The position numbers and the translations under genes were made by a program. Source: CADEEN01 sp963783785 (lineage in GTDB: Bacteria > Pseudomonadota > Gammaproteobacteria > Burkholderiales > Burkholderiaceae_C). Taken from it: a stretch of 64,000 nucleotides of DNA. Every line of letters starts with the position of its first letter. Position 1 is the stretch's first letter. Below are positions 33,911 to 41,840 of the stretch, piece after piece. The DNA lies in assembly GCA_963783785.1 (NCBI GenBank), contig CAWAOQ010000016.1:53116-117115 (forward strand), written 5' to 3'. The notes beneath the pieces are model-generated. The model saw only the letters and a list, made by a program, of their open reading frames with translations, searched no databases and had not been told where the DNA came from.

Positions 33911-34534
33911 ATGGTTTCCGCCATCGATCGAACGCTGATTGCGGCCGACGCCGCGCTGAAAACGCTCGGCGGCTCGGCTCGCGCGAGCCGGCCGCCCCCC
34001 GCGGCGCCAACGGCAGCCTTGTCGGCCGACGAGCGGCGGCTGTCCGGGGCCCTGATGCGCGTGAACCATGTCGGCGAAGTCTGCGCACAGGCGCTGTACC
34101 AGGCCCAGGCATTGACAGCCCGCAGCCCGGAACTGCGCGCACAGATGGCGACTGCGGCGCGCGAGGAGACCGACCACCTGGCCTGGACCGAACGGCGGCT
34201 GCAGGAGCTCGGCGACCGGCCCAGCCTGCTCAATCCGCTGTGGTACGCGGGCGCGTTTGCGATCGGCCTGGCCGCCGGCCGCGCGGGCGACGCCTGGAGC
34301 CTGGGCTTCGTGGTCGAGACCGAGCGTCAGGTGGAGCAGCACCTGGCCGAACACCTGGAGCGCCTGCCCGCGGGCGACACGGCGTCACGTGCGATCGTCG
34401 CGCAGATGAAGAACGACGAAGCGCGGCATGCCGATGCGGCGCAGCAGGCCGGCGCGGCCGAACTGCCACGGCCATTGCGGTTGGCGATGCGACTGGCCGC
34501 GAAGGTCATGACCAGCACCGCGCACCGCGTCTGA
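33911..34534 (+). CDS. coq7: Coq7, 3-demethoxyubiquinol hydroxylase
   Basis: This di-iron monooxygenase of 207 residues carries out the last ring hydroxylation in ubiquinone synthesis. The iron ligands are in VNHVGEVCAQALY, REETDHLAW, VETERQVEQHL and MKNDEARHA, giving the E-E-H-E-E-H set of the family. The start at 33911 (MVSAIDRTLIAADAAL) fits family alignments, and the frame is open further upstream without homologous sequence. It is convergent with the OsmC-like gene at a distance of 34 bp and divergent from the porins. Confidence 0.93.
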   Translation: MVSAIDRTLIAADAALKTLGGSARASRPPPAAPTAALSADERRLSGALMRVNHVGEVCAQALYQAQALTARSPELRAQMATAAREETDHLAWTERRLQELGDRPSLLNPLWYAGAFAIGLAAGRAGDAWSLGFVVETERQVEQHLAEHLERLPAGDTASRAIVAQMKNDEARHADAAQQAGAAELPRPLRLAMRLAAKVMTSTAHRV

Positions 34535-34568
34535 GCCGCAGGCGCACGCGCCGTCGGCGGGTGCGACG

Positions 34569-34991
34569 TCAGGCCGCCACGACCTCGTGGCTGGTGGTGA
34601 TCTCGGCGGTCTTGGCCAGCATGATGCTGGCCGAGCAGTACTTCTCGTGAGACAGGGCCACCGCACGCGCGACGGCCTCGGCGCTCAGGTTGCGGCCACT
34701 GACGGTGAAGTGCATGTGGATGCGCGTGAACACCTTCGGGTCGACCGGCGCGCGCTCGGCACTGACCTTGACGCGACAGCCGGTGACATCGTGGCGCCCG
34801 CGCTTGAGGATCAGCACCACGTCATAGGCGGTGCAGCCGCCGGTGCCGGCAAGCACGGTCTCCATCGGCCGCGGCGCGAGGTTGCGCCCGCCGCCGTCGG
34901 GCGCCCCGTCCATCGCAATCAGGTGGCCGCTGCCGGTTTCGGCCACGAAGGCCATCCCGCTGGCGGCCACCCAGTCGATCGTGCATTCCAT
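34569..34991 (-). CDS. OsmC/YhfA family protein
   Basis: The 140-residue protein has the OsmC-fold pattern with the two conserved cysteines in LAGTGGCTAYDV and HEKYCSASIML, and METVLAGTGG is typical of the YhfA-like subgroup. OsmC relatives reduce organic hydroperoxides through these cysteines, but YhfA-type members have no firmly assigned role. The ATG at 34991 is chosen because GGAG lies eight bases upstream. A second ATG three codons upstream overlaps that site. Confidence 0.87.
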   Translation of the reverse strand: MECTIDWVAASGMAFVAETGSGHLIAMDGAPDGGGRNLAPRPMETVLAGTGGCTAYDVVLILKRGRHDVTGCRVKVSAERAPVDPKVFTRIHMHFTVSGRNLSAEAVARAVALSHEKYCSASIMLAKTAEITTSHEVVAA

Positions 34992-35034
34992 GGCGATCAC
35001 TCCTGCACCATTTGAGGACCTGAATCGATCCGTC

Positions 35035-35053
35035 GCGGTGCATTGTGCACCGC
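35035..35053. promoter_or_regulatory. Perfect inverted repeat upstream of the OsmC-like gene
   Basis: GCGGTGCA-TTG-TGCACCGC is an eight-base perfect inverted repeat with a three-base centre, 44 bp upstream of the OsmC-like start codon. It could be a repressor operator or, if transcribed, a leader hairpin. It is separate from the small-RNA promoter beginning at 35101. Confidence 0.45.
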
Positions 35054-35100
35054 ATCAAAGCGACCCGAGTGGCACCTCTAAATCTGTTGCCAATTCGATA

Positions 35101-35129
35101 TTGCAGCGCAACAAATGCCCGGGTAGACT
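35101..35129 (+). promoter_or_regulatory. Sigma-70 promoter for the candidate small RNA
   Basis: TTGCAG (35101-35106) and TAGACT (35124-35129) are separated by exactly 17 bp. The predicted start is near 35136. No open reading frame begins downstream before the strong terminator at 35201-35231, so this promoter appears to serve a short non-coding transcript. Confidence 0.6.
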
Positions 35130-35135
35130 GGCATC

Positions 35136-35231
35136 GCAGTGCAGCAATCACATCGTGCTTGCTGCCCCGGTTGTCTCCTCCACCGCTCCAAGGGTGGATT
35201 GGGCCCAAGGCGCAAGCCTTGGGCCCTTTTT
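35136..35231 (+). ncRNA. Candidate trans-acting small RNA with an anti-Shine-Dalgarno segment
   Basis: A transcript of about 95 nt is bounded by a promoter and a strong terminator. Three hairpins can be drawn. The first has GCAGCAA (35141-35147) with TTGCTGC (35159-35165) and an inner CAC/GTG. The second has TCCACC (35179-35184) with GGTGGA (35193-35198). The third is the terminator. Between the first two, the mostly unpaired TTGTCTCCTCC (35171-35181) is complementary to GGAGGAG-type ribosome-binding sites. This resembles the Rfam family named Betaproteobacteria toxic small RNA, which was described as carrying an exposed anti-Shine-Dalgarno motif. The match is from memory of that description and not from a covariance search. 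It lies between the OsmC-like gene and ilvA. Confidence 0.6.
35201..35231 (+). terminator. Strong rho-independent terminator of the candidate small RNA
   Basis: GGGCCCAAGGC pairs perfectly with GCCTTGGGCCC around a GCAA tetraloop and is followed by TTTTT. It points in the plus direction although no plus-strand protein gene ends nearby (coq7 ends almost 700 bp upstream, with a minus-strand gene in between). That is the main argument for an independent short transcript. Confidence 0.9.
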
Positions 35232-35305
35232 CATGGCACCGTCACGGCATGGCGCTGACATATGATGCGCCGCAACACGATTGAGGGCGGACGGAGACGC
35301 AGACG

Positions 35306-36847
35306 ATGGCAGGCTCACCCCGGGTGCGGCGCGTAGCGGGCGGCGAGTACCTGCAGAAGATCCTGACCGCTCGCGTCTACGACGTCGCGATCGAGTCGCC
35401 GCTCGAACCCGCGCGCACGCTGTCGCGCCGACTGGGCAACCATGTGCTGCTCAAGCGCGAAGATCAGCAGCCGGTGTTCAGCTTCAAGCTGCGCGGCGCG
35501 TACAACAAGATGGCTCATCTGACGGCCGAGCAACTCGCACGCGGCGTCATCTGCGCGTCGGCCGGCAACCATGCGCAAGGTGTCGCGCTGGCAGCCAGGA
35601 AGCTCGGCTGCCAGGCCACCATCGTGATGCCGGTGACGACGCCGCGCCTGAAGATCGACGCCGTGCGCGCGCTCGGCGGCGAAGTGGTCTTGCACGGCGA
35701 CAGCTATTCCGATGCCCACGGCCACGCCAAGGCGCTGGAGGCCGAGCGCGGCCTGACCTTCGTGCATCCGTTCGATGACCCGCACGTGATCGCGGGCCAG
35801 GGCACGGTGGCGATGGAGATCCTGCGCCAGCACCAGGGCCCGATCGATGCCGTGTTCGTGGCCATCGGTGGTGGTGGCCTGGTCTCGGGCGTGGCCGCGT
35901 ACATCAAGGCGGTGCGTCCAGAGGTCAAGGTGATCGGCGTGCAGACCAAGGACTCCGATGCGATGCTGCGGTCGGTGCGCGCCGGGCGCCGCGTGACGCT
36001 GCACGACGTCGGCCTGTTCTCCGACGGCACGGCGGTCAAGCTGGTTGGCGAAGAGACCTTTCGCCTCACCCGCGCACTGGTCGACGATTTCGTGGTGGTC
36101 GATACCGACGCCGTCTGCGCCGCGATCAAGGACGTGTTCCAGGACACCCGCAGCATCCTCGAACCGGCCGGCGCGCTCGGCGTGGCCGCCGTCAAGCAGT
36201 ACGTGGCCGAGCACAAGGTCAAGGGCCAGACGTTCGTGGCCATCACCTGCGGCGCGAACATGAACTTCGACCGCTTGCGCTTCGTCGCCGAACGGGCCGA
36301 GTTCGGCGAGCAGCGCGAGGCCCTGTTCGCCGTGACCATTCCGGAGGAGCGGGGCTCCTTCAAGCGCTTCTGCGAGTTGATCGGCCCGCGCAGCGTCACC
36401 GAGTTCAACTACCGCATCTCGGACGCCCGCGTGGCGCATGTGTTCGTCGGCATCGCCATCGCCCAGCGCGAGGAGGCCGACAAGATCGAGCGCAATTTCG
36501 TCCGTCACGGCTTTGCCACGGTCAACCTGACCGACGACGAGCTCGCCAAGGAGCACGTGCGCCACATGGTCGGCGGCCGCTCCGAGCTGGCGCACCACGA
36601 GCGGCTGTACCGCTTCATCTTTCCGGAGCGACCGGGTGCGCTGATGCGTTTTCTGGCCGCGCTGCACCCGGGCTGGAACATCAGCCTGTTCCACTACCGC
36701 AACCAGGGCGCCGACTACGGCCGCATCCTGGTCGGCTTGCAGGTGCCGGCGACCGACAGACGCGCGCTGCGCGAATTCCTCGACGGCCTGGGTTACCCCT
36801 ACGTCGACGAGACCGACAACCCGGTGTACGGGCTGTTCCTGAGGTAG
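35306..36847 (+). CDS. ilvA: Threonine ammonia-lyase, biosynthetic (threonine deaminase)
   Basis: IlvA converts threonine to 2-oxobutanoate, the committed step of isoleucine synthesis. The 513-residue protein has the PLP-binding lysine in FSFKLRGAYNKM (near residue 60), CASAGNHAQGVA, the phosphate-binding loop IGGGGLVSG (near 190) and, after residue about 330, two ACT-like regulatory repeats (ALFAVTIPEERGSFKRF and RFIFPERPGALMRFLAAL). The full length with both repeats indicates the isoleucine-inhibited biosynthetic enzyme rather than the short catabolic one. GGAG lies about ten bases before the ATG. Confidence 0.95.
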   Translation: MAGSPRVRRVAGGEYLQKILTARVYDVAIESPLEPARTLSRRLGNHVLLKREDQQPVFSFKLRGAYNKMAHLTAEQLARGVICASAGNHAQGVALAARKLGCQATIVMPVTTPRLKIDAVRALGGEVVLHGDSYSDAHGHAKALEAERGLTFVHPFDDPHVIAGQGTVAMEILRQHQGPIDAVFVAIGGGGLVSGVAAYIKAVRPEVKVIGVQTKDSDAMLRSVRAGRRVTLHDVGLFSDGTAVKLVGEETFRLTRALVDDFVVVDTDAVCAAIKDVFQDTRSILEPAGALGVAAVKQYVAEHKVKGQTFVAITCGANMNFDRLRFVAERAEFGEQREALFAVTIPEERGSFKRFCELIGPRSVTEFNYRISDARVAHVFVGIAIAQREEADKIERNFVRHGFATVNLTDDELAKEHVRHMVGGRSELAHHERLYRFIFPERPGALMRFLAALHPGWNISLFHYRNQGADYGRILVGLQVPATDRRALREFLDGLGYPYVDETDNPVYGLFLR

Positions 36848-36888
36848 TTCGCGTCCACACGGCGCGCCACCGCCCTACACTCGCGGCC

Positions 36889-37965
36889 ATGTCGACCGCT
36901 CCACGCTCACTGATCACGCCGACGTCCAACCCGCTGCTCGAGCATGCCCTGCGCGACAAGCTGCAGCGGCGCAGCGAAACCACCGGCAGCCTGGGCGAGC
37001 TGGAGCCGCTGGCCTTGCGCATCGGCCTGATCCAGAACACCCTGAAGCCGAGCTTTCGCGAGCCGCAGGCGGTGCTGTTCGCCAGTGACCACGGCCTCGC
37101 GGTCGAAGGCCTGCCCACGGCGCCCGGGCACAGCACGGCCAACCGGGCGCGGCAGGCACTGACGGGGCAGCTGCCGGTGTCGGTGTTCGCCGCCATCCAG
37201 GGCATCGCGCTGTCGGTGGTCGATGCCGGTGTCGCCGAGCGCCTGGCGCCGCACGAACGCCTGCTGATGCGAAAGATTGCCCACGGCACGCGCAATGCCC
37301 GCGTCGGCCCGGCGATGTCGGTCGATCAGGCCCAGGCAGCCATCCGCGCGGGCATGGAGATCGGCGAGTCGCTGCCGGGCAATGTGCTGGCCTGCGCCGG
37401 CATCGGCGTCGGCAGCCACGAAAGCGCGGCGTTGGTGCTGTCGCGCCTGGCCGGCGCGCCGATTCGCGAGTTGCTGCTGGCGCAGCCCGACATGGACCCC
37501 AACCGCCTGACGCACCTGCTCGTCGTCACCCAGGCAGCGCAGGGCCGCCACCGCGACGTGACCGACCCGGTCGAGGTGCTGGCCGCATTCGGTGGCTTCG
37601 AGATCGCGATGATGGTCGGCGCGATGCTGGTTGCCGCCAGCCGCCGCCACCTGGTGATGGTCGACGGCCTGCCGGCCTGCGCGGCGCTGATGATCGCCAC
37701 GCGCATTGCCGCGCCGGTCACCGACTACTGCGTGTTCTGCCGCAGCCACGGTCACAACGGCCTGGACTATGCGCTGAACATGTTCCAGACCTCGGCGCTG
37801 CTGGAGCTGGGCATGGAAAGCACCGACGGTACCGGCGCCACGCTGGCCTGGCCGCTGGTGCGCGCGGCCGCTGCGCTGCTCACGGAAGTGGCCGAGGGCG
37901 AGGATGCAGGGCCATCGCAGCCCGGAAGCATCGACGGCCCATCGGGCCCGGCGCCGTTGCGCTGA
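36889..37965 (+). CDS. cobT: CobT-like nicotinate-nucleotide--dimethylbenzimidazole phosphoribosyltransferase
   Basis: CobT transfers phosphoribose from nicotinate mononucleotide to dimethylbenzimidazole for the lower ligand of cobalamin. The 358-residue protein shows FASDHGLAVEGL, PGHSTANRAR, VVDAGVAERL, CAGIGVGSHESAA, DPVEVLAAFGGFEIAMM and CRSHGHNGLDYAL. The catalytic C-terminal motif usually reads GEGTGA, with the glutamate as base. Here it reads STDGTGA, with Asp313 in that place. No other cobalamin genes are present. The -10-like TACACT at about 36873 leaves little room for a leader, so the mRNA may be nearly leaderless. The last 20 residues are a low-complexity tail. Confidence 0.85.
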   Translation: MSTAPRSLITPTSNPLLEHALRDKLQRRSETTGSLGELEPLALRIGLIQNTLKPSFREPQAVLFASDHGLAVEGLPTAPGHSTANRARQALTGQLPVSVFAAIQGIALSVVDAGVAERLAPHERLLMRKIAHGTRNARVGPAMSVDQAQAAIRAGMEIGESLPGNVLACAGIGVGSHESAALVLSRLAGAPIRELLLAQPDMDPNRLTHLLVVTQAAQGRHRDVTDPVEVLAAFGGFEIAMMVGAMLVAASRRHLVMVDGLPACAALMIATRIAAPVTDYCVFCRSHGHNGLDYALNMFQTSALLELGMESTDGTGATLAWPLVRAAAALLTEVAEGEDAGPSQPGSIDGPSGPAPLR

Positions 37966-37978
37966 CGCGGCGCCGACG

Positions 37979-38609
37979 TCACTGCGTCGTCGCCGCGGCC
38001 TGTGACGGTGGAGGCGGCGCCGGTGCCGGCACCGGCGCGCCCTGATCGGGCGGCGCAGCAACTTGCGGCGGCATCGCAACCGTGCCCGGCACGCCAACGC
38101 CAGGCGCAGCCAGCGGGTGGTGCTGTCGCAGGCGGTGCCGCGGCCAAGGGCAGCGAACCCGTGGCCGGCGCCGGCAATGCGGGCAGCACGAGGCTGACCT
38201 GCGTGGCGGCACCGCGCCCGCCGAGTTTGGCGCCGCGCTGGTGCACCGACTGCAGCACCAACTCACCGTCGATCGAGGCGCCGACCGCGTAGCTGCGCGC
38301 CGGTTTGCCGTCGACCGCAATCAGTGCCAGGCCGTGGCGATCGCCACCCTGGCGCGGTGCAGCCACGCCGAGCAGGCGAAAGCGCGATGCCAGCGGCGAG
38401 TCGACCGTGACTGCCGCCGCTGCGGCGGACTCACGCACCGGCGCAGCGCCGAGCACGCGCGTCAGGTCGCCGCGCGGCGCGGCTGCTGCGCCGACGGCCA
38501 CGGTGTGCGCGGGCGCCGCCGGCGACGACGCGCCCAGCCGCAGGACCCAGAACATGACGCTGGCTGCGACCGCGGCCCAGATCACGAATGCAAGCAGGCG
38601 TACCTTCAT
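37979..38609 (-). CDS. gspC: GspC, type II secretion inner-membrane coupling protein, with one phase break
   Basis: GspC spans the inner membrane and contacts the secretin GspD through its homology region. Here a transmembrane helix (about residues 5-25) is followed by an alanine-rich linker and a homology region (SRFRLLGVAAPRQGGDRHGLA to SYAVGASIDGELVLQSVH, split by a short gap). A proline/alanine/glutamine-rich tail replaces a PDZ domain. One extra G at about 38115 shifts the tail. Corrected length is 209 residues. It faces away from gspG with 100 bp between them, the arrangement also found in Burkholderia. Confidence 0.87.
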
Positions 38610-38709
38610 GGCGGCCGATTATCATTGAAGCAAGGCAGATCGCAGCGCTTGCCGCGCGCCCTCAACTACCCTGCCGTGCAGCCTGCACGCGCCGCCACCC
38701 GTCGACACC

Positions 38710-39153
38710 ATGACCATCGCCACCTCCAAGCCCACCCGCCGCCTGACCTCGCGCGGCTTCACGCTGATCGAGTTGCTGGTTGTGCTGGTGATCATCGGCG
38801 TGCTGGCCGCATTGATCGTGCCCAATGTGCTCAGCCGCGCAGACGAGGCGCGGGTGACGGCCGCACGCACCGACGTCAACAACCTGATGCAGGCGCTGAA
38901 GCTCTACAAGCTCGACAACCAGCGTTTCCCGAGTGCCGAACAAGGCCTCGAGGCGCTGGTCAGGAAGCCCACCGTCGGCGCGTTGCCGCCGAACTGGAAG
39001 CCGTACGTCGAGAAGTTGCCCAACGACCCGTGGGGGCGTCCCTACCAGTACGTCAACCCGGGCGTGAAGGGCGAGATCGATGTCTTCAGCTTCGGCGCCG
39101 ACGGCCAGGCCGGTGGCGAAGGCAACGATGCGGATGTCGGCTCCTGGCAGTAA
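38710..39153 (+). CDS. gspG: GspG, major pseudopilin
   Basis: The 147-residue protein has a short leader, the prepilin peptidase site RG|FTLIELLVVLVIIGVL (cleavage after Gly16) and the family C-terminus with LEALVRKPT, NDPWGRPYQYVNPG and FSFGADGQAGGEG, including the calcium-binding loop region. GspG polymerises into the type II pseudopilus that pushes folded substrates through GspD. It heads the plus-strand gsp operon. Confidence 0.96.
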   Translation: MTIATSKPTRRLTSRGFTLIELLVVLVIIGVLAALIVPNVLSRADEARVTAARTDVNNLMQALKLYKLDNQRFPSAEQGLEALVRKPTVGALPPNWKPYVEKLPNDPWGRPYQYVNPGVKGEIDVFSFGADGQAGGEGNDADVGSWQ

Positions 39154-39631
39154 GGTGCGCACGCCGCGCCCGGGCCTGCGCCGGACGGCGGGCTTCACGC
39201 TGATCGAGGTGATCGTGGTGATGGCCATCGTGGCCATCGCTGCGTCGCTGATCGGTCTTGCGCTGCGCGACGGTACGCAATCGCGGCTCGACGAGGAGGG
39301 CACTCGGCTGTCGGCTTTGCTCGAGTCGGCCCGCGCCGAGGCCCGCGCCTCGGGCCTCACGGTGCGCTGGGCGCTGGCGGATGCCCAGGCCAGCGACGGC
39401 GCGAACTTCCGCTTCCTCGGCCTGCCGACGAGCGCCGAACTGCCGACGCGCTGGCTCAACGATGGCGTCAGCGCCGAGATCGTCGGGTCGCGCGCGCTGT
39501 TGCTCGGGCCAGAGCCGGTGCTGCCGGCGCAACGCGTCGTGCTCTACCTGGACGACCGCCGGCTGGTGCTGGCCAGCGACGGCCTGGCACCGTTCGGGCC
39601 AGCCGCCGAGCCCGAGCGCACGACACCATGA
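39128..39631 (+). CDS. gspH: GspH, minor pseudopilin
   Basis: This pseudopilin of about 165 residues has the cleavage motif AG|FTLIEVIVVMAIVAI. The start lies within the end of gspG, at the ATG at 39128 or the one at 39134, so the two genes overlap by about 20-26 bp in different frames. The C-terminal domain contains RWALADAQASDGANFRFLG. GspH joins the pseudopilus shaft below the GspI-J-K tip. Confidence 0.9.
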   Translation: MRMSAPGSKVRTPRPGLRRTAGFTLIEVIVVMAIVAIAASLIGLALRDGTQSRLDEEGTRLSALLESARAEARASGLTVRWALADAQASDGANFRFLGLPTSAELPTRWLNDGVSAEIVGSRALLLGPEPVLPAQRVVLYLDDRRLVLASDGLAPFGPAAEPERTTP

Positions 39632-39996
39632 CGGCGCAGCGTGCCACAGCCGGCTTCACGCTGATCGAAGTGCTGGTGGCGCTGGCGATCGTGGCGGTCA
39701 CGCTGGGCGCCGGCATCACGGCGGCCGGTGCGCTGGCCAACAACGCGCAGCGCCTGGCCGATGTCAGCGCGGCGCAGTGGTGCGCCGACAACCAGCTGGT
39801 CAACCTCAAGCTGGCGCGCCAGTTTCCCGGCATCGGCGACAGCGACTTTGCGTGCGAGCAACTCGGCCGCACGTTCAAGGGCCACTTGCGCGTGCGACCA
39901 ACGCCGAATCCGAATTTCCGCCGCGTCGACGCCAACGTGGCCGATGACAGCGACCAGCCGCTGCTGACGTTGTCGACGGTGTTGCCGCGATATTGA
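39628..39996 (+). CDS. gspI: GspI, minor pseudopilin
   Basis: The 122-residue protein has AG|FTLIEVLVALAIVAVTLG (cleavage after Gly9) and a conserved WCADNQLVNLKL stretch characteristic of GspI. It starts the tip complex with GspJ and GspK. The ATG overlaps the gspH TGA and its own stop codon overlaps the gspJ start. Confidence 0.93.
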   Translation: MTAQRATAGFTLIEVLVALAIVAVTLGAGITAAGALANNAQRLADVSAAQWCADNQLVNLKLARQFPGIGDSDFACEQLGRTFKGHLRVRPTPNPNFRRVDANVADDSDQPLLTLSTVLPRY

Positions 39997-40748
39997 TGAC
40001 GACGCCCAGGCTCACCTCGTTCGCGCCCCCCAGCGCCCGTCGGCGGCCCCTGCACGGCCGCGGCGGCACGCGCAGTTCCGGTTGCGGCCCGGCGGGCCGT
40101 GAGCGTCGATCCCCCCAGTGCGGTTTCACGCTGGTCGAGGTGCTGGTGGCGCTGACGCTGATGGCCGTGCTGGCCGGCATGGCCTGGCAAGGCCTGGCCG
40201 GCATCGCGCTCGCGCGCAGCGCGAGCGACGAGCGGGTCGAGTTGACGTTGCGTGTCAACACCGTGCTGGCCCAGTGGGAGCAGGACCTGCAGGCCGTCCA
40301 CGACACCGGCGTCGTGCCGGCGCTGGCGTTCGACGGCGCGACGCTGCGCCTGGTGCGACGAACCGGCGACGGGTTGCAGGTGGTCGCCTGGTCGCAACGC
40401 GAGCAACGCTGGCTGCGCTGGACCGGCCCGGCGGTGACGCAGGTCTCGGCATTGCAGGAGTCCTGGCTGGTCAGCCAGCAACTGCTGGGCAACGAAGCGG
40501 CCCAGCTGCGCATGCTCGATGGCCTGACGGACTGGCAGGTCTATTTCTACCGCGGCAACGCCTGGAGCAACGCCCAGTCGAGCGCCGATGTGGCTGCGGC
40601 GCCGGCGACACCGGCGGCCTCGGCACCGGTCGCCGCCCGCGCGCAACTGCCCACCGGTGTGCGCACCGTGCTCGGTTTCGGGGGCGGCGCCGGCGCGCTG
40701 GCCGGCAACCTGACGCGCGACGTGCTGCTCGCGCCGCAGATGCCATGA
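39993..40748 (+). CDS. gspJ: GspJ, minor pseudopilin with a long leader
   Basis: The 251-residue protein has the pseudopilin motif CG|FTLVEVLVALTLMAVLAG at residues 44-45, giving a 44-residue leader rich in arginine, glycine and proline. Most pseudopilins have leaders under 25 residues. No in-frame start codon closer to the cleavage site was found, so the long leader appears real unless a sequencing error is hidden in it. The rest (TLRVNTVLAQWEQDLQAV) matches the GspJ tip subunit. An alanine-rich insert lies near residue 205. Confidence 0.9.
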   Translation: MMTTPRLTSFAPPSARRRPLHGRGGTRSSGCGPAGRERRSPQCGFTLVEVLVALTLMAVLAGMAWQGLAGIALARSASDERVELTLRVNTVLAQWEQDLQAVHDTGVVPALAFDGATLRLVRRTGDGLQVVAWSQREQRWLRWTGPAVTQVSALQESWLVSQQLLGNEAAQLRMLDGLTDWQVYFYRGNAWSNAQSSADVAAAPATPAASAPVAARAQLPTGVRTVLGFGGGAGALAGNLTRDVLLAPQMP

Positions 40749-41731
40749 GCCCACGACGTCTGCATCGCAACGGGCGCCGGCAAGCAGGCGCCGCGCTGCT
40801 GTTGGCGATGCTGATCCTGACCCTGGTGGCGACGTTGGCCACCAGCATGGTCTGGCAACAGTGGCGCGCGATCCAGGTCGAGACTGCCGAGCGCGCACGC
40901 ACGCAGTCGGCCTGGATCCTGTCGGGCGCGCTCGACTGGGCGCGCCTGATCCTGCGCGAGGACGCGCGCACCGGCGGCGCGGACCATCTCGGTGAACCAT
41001 GGGCCGTGCCGCTGGCCGAAGCGCGTCTGTCGTCGTTCCTGGCCGCCGACCGCGACAACAACAGCGCCGCCGAAGACGACGGCATCGAGGCCTTCCTGTC
41101 GGGCTCGATCACCGACGCGCAGACGCGCTGGAACCTGCGCCGACTGATCGATGCGGAAGGCAAGGTGGCGCCGGCGCAGTTGCGCGTGTTGCAGCGACTG
41201 TGCGACCAGGCCGGCTTGCCCGGCGACACCGCCGAACGCATCGCGCAGGCGCTGCGCAAGGCCTGGGCACCGCCGGCGGCGGCGGGCGCGGCCGGTGACG
41301 GCGCGACCATTGCACCGCGGCGCGTCGCCGAACTGGCGTGGCTGGGCATCGACGAGGACACGATCCGCCGCCTCGAGCCCTGGGTCATCATGCTCGGCGG
41401 GACCGATGCGCGGGTCAACGTCAACACCGCCCCCGCCGAGGTCATCGCCGCGGCCGTCGACGGCATGAGCCTGGGCAGCGCACAACGCCTGGTGCAGGAA
41501 CGCCAGCGTGCGCCGCTGCGCGACCTCAGCACGCCCCAGGCACGAAGCTACTTCCCGGCCGACCCGCAGACCAACCTCGACGGCGTCGGCGTCGCCAGCC
41601 GTTACTTCATCGTGCAGGGGCGATTGCGGCTGGGTGAACGCGTGCTCGAGGAGCGCTCGCTGATCGAGCGTCGACAACTCGACATCGTGGTGCTGAGCCG
41701 CGAACGCGTGAACCTGCGCGAAGGCGGCTAG
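40745..41731 (+). CDS. gspK: GspK, pseudopilus tip protein
   Basis: The 328-residue protein has the atypical pseudopilin start AGAALLLAMLILTLVATLA (family members lack the Glu5 of other pseudopilins, as here). A large helical domain follows with DAQTRWNLRRLID and the VNVNTAPAEVIAAAV motif. It caps the pseudopilus with GspI and GspJ. The ATG overlaps the gspJ stop codon. A 109-bp gap follows before gspL, the only sizeable gap in the plus-strand operon. It is comparatively AT-rich (around TTATCGCTACAAATAC) and may contain an internal promoter. Confidence 0.94.
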   Translation: MSPRRLHRNGRRQAGAALLLAMLILTLVATLATSMVWQQWRAIQVETAERARTQSAWILSGALDWARLILREDARTGGADHLGEPWAVPLAEARLSSFLAADRDNNSAAEDDGIEAFLSGSITDAQTRWNLRRLIDAEGKVAPAQLRVLQRLCDQAGLPGDTAERIAQALRKAWAPPAAAGAAGDGATIAPRRVAELAWLGIDEDTIRRLEPWVIMLGGTDARVNVNTAPAEVIAAAVDGMSLGSAQRLVQERQRAPLRDLSTPQARSYFPADPQTNLDGVGVASRYFIVQGRLRLGERVLEERSLIERRQLDIVVLSRERVNLREGG

Positions 41732-41840
41732 GAACGCCATCATGGCGCGGTTATCGCTACAAATACACTCGCCAAGTTATTGATTTGACGCCAGATACCG
41801 TTGCCGGCCCCCGCCATTGGCGCTAGCCTCACTCGCCACC

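Noticed and set aside
35045..35284. Short plus-strand frame overlapping the small-RNA region
   Set aside because: It starts upstream of the predicted promoter, runs through the terminator hairpin, and has no ribosome-binding site or recognisable sequence.
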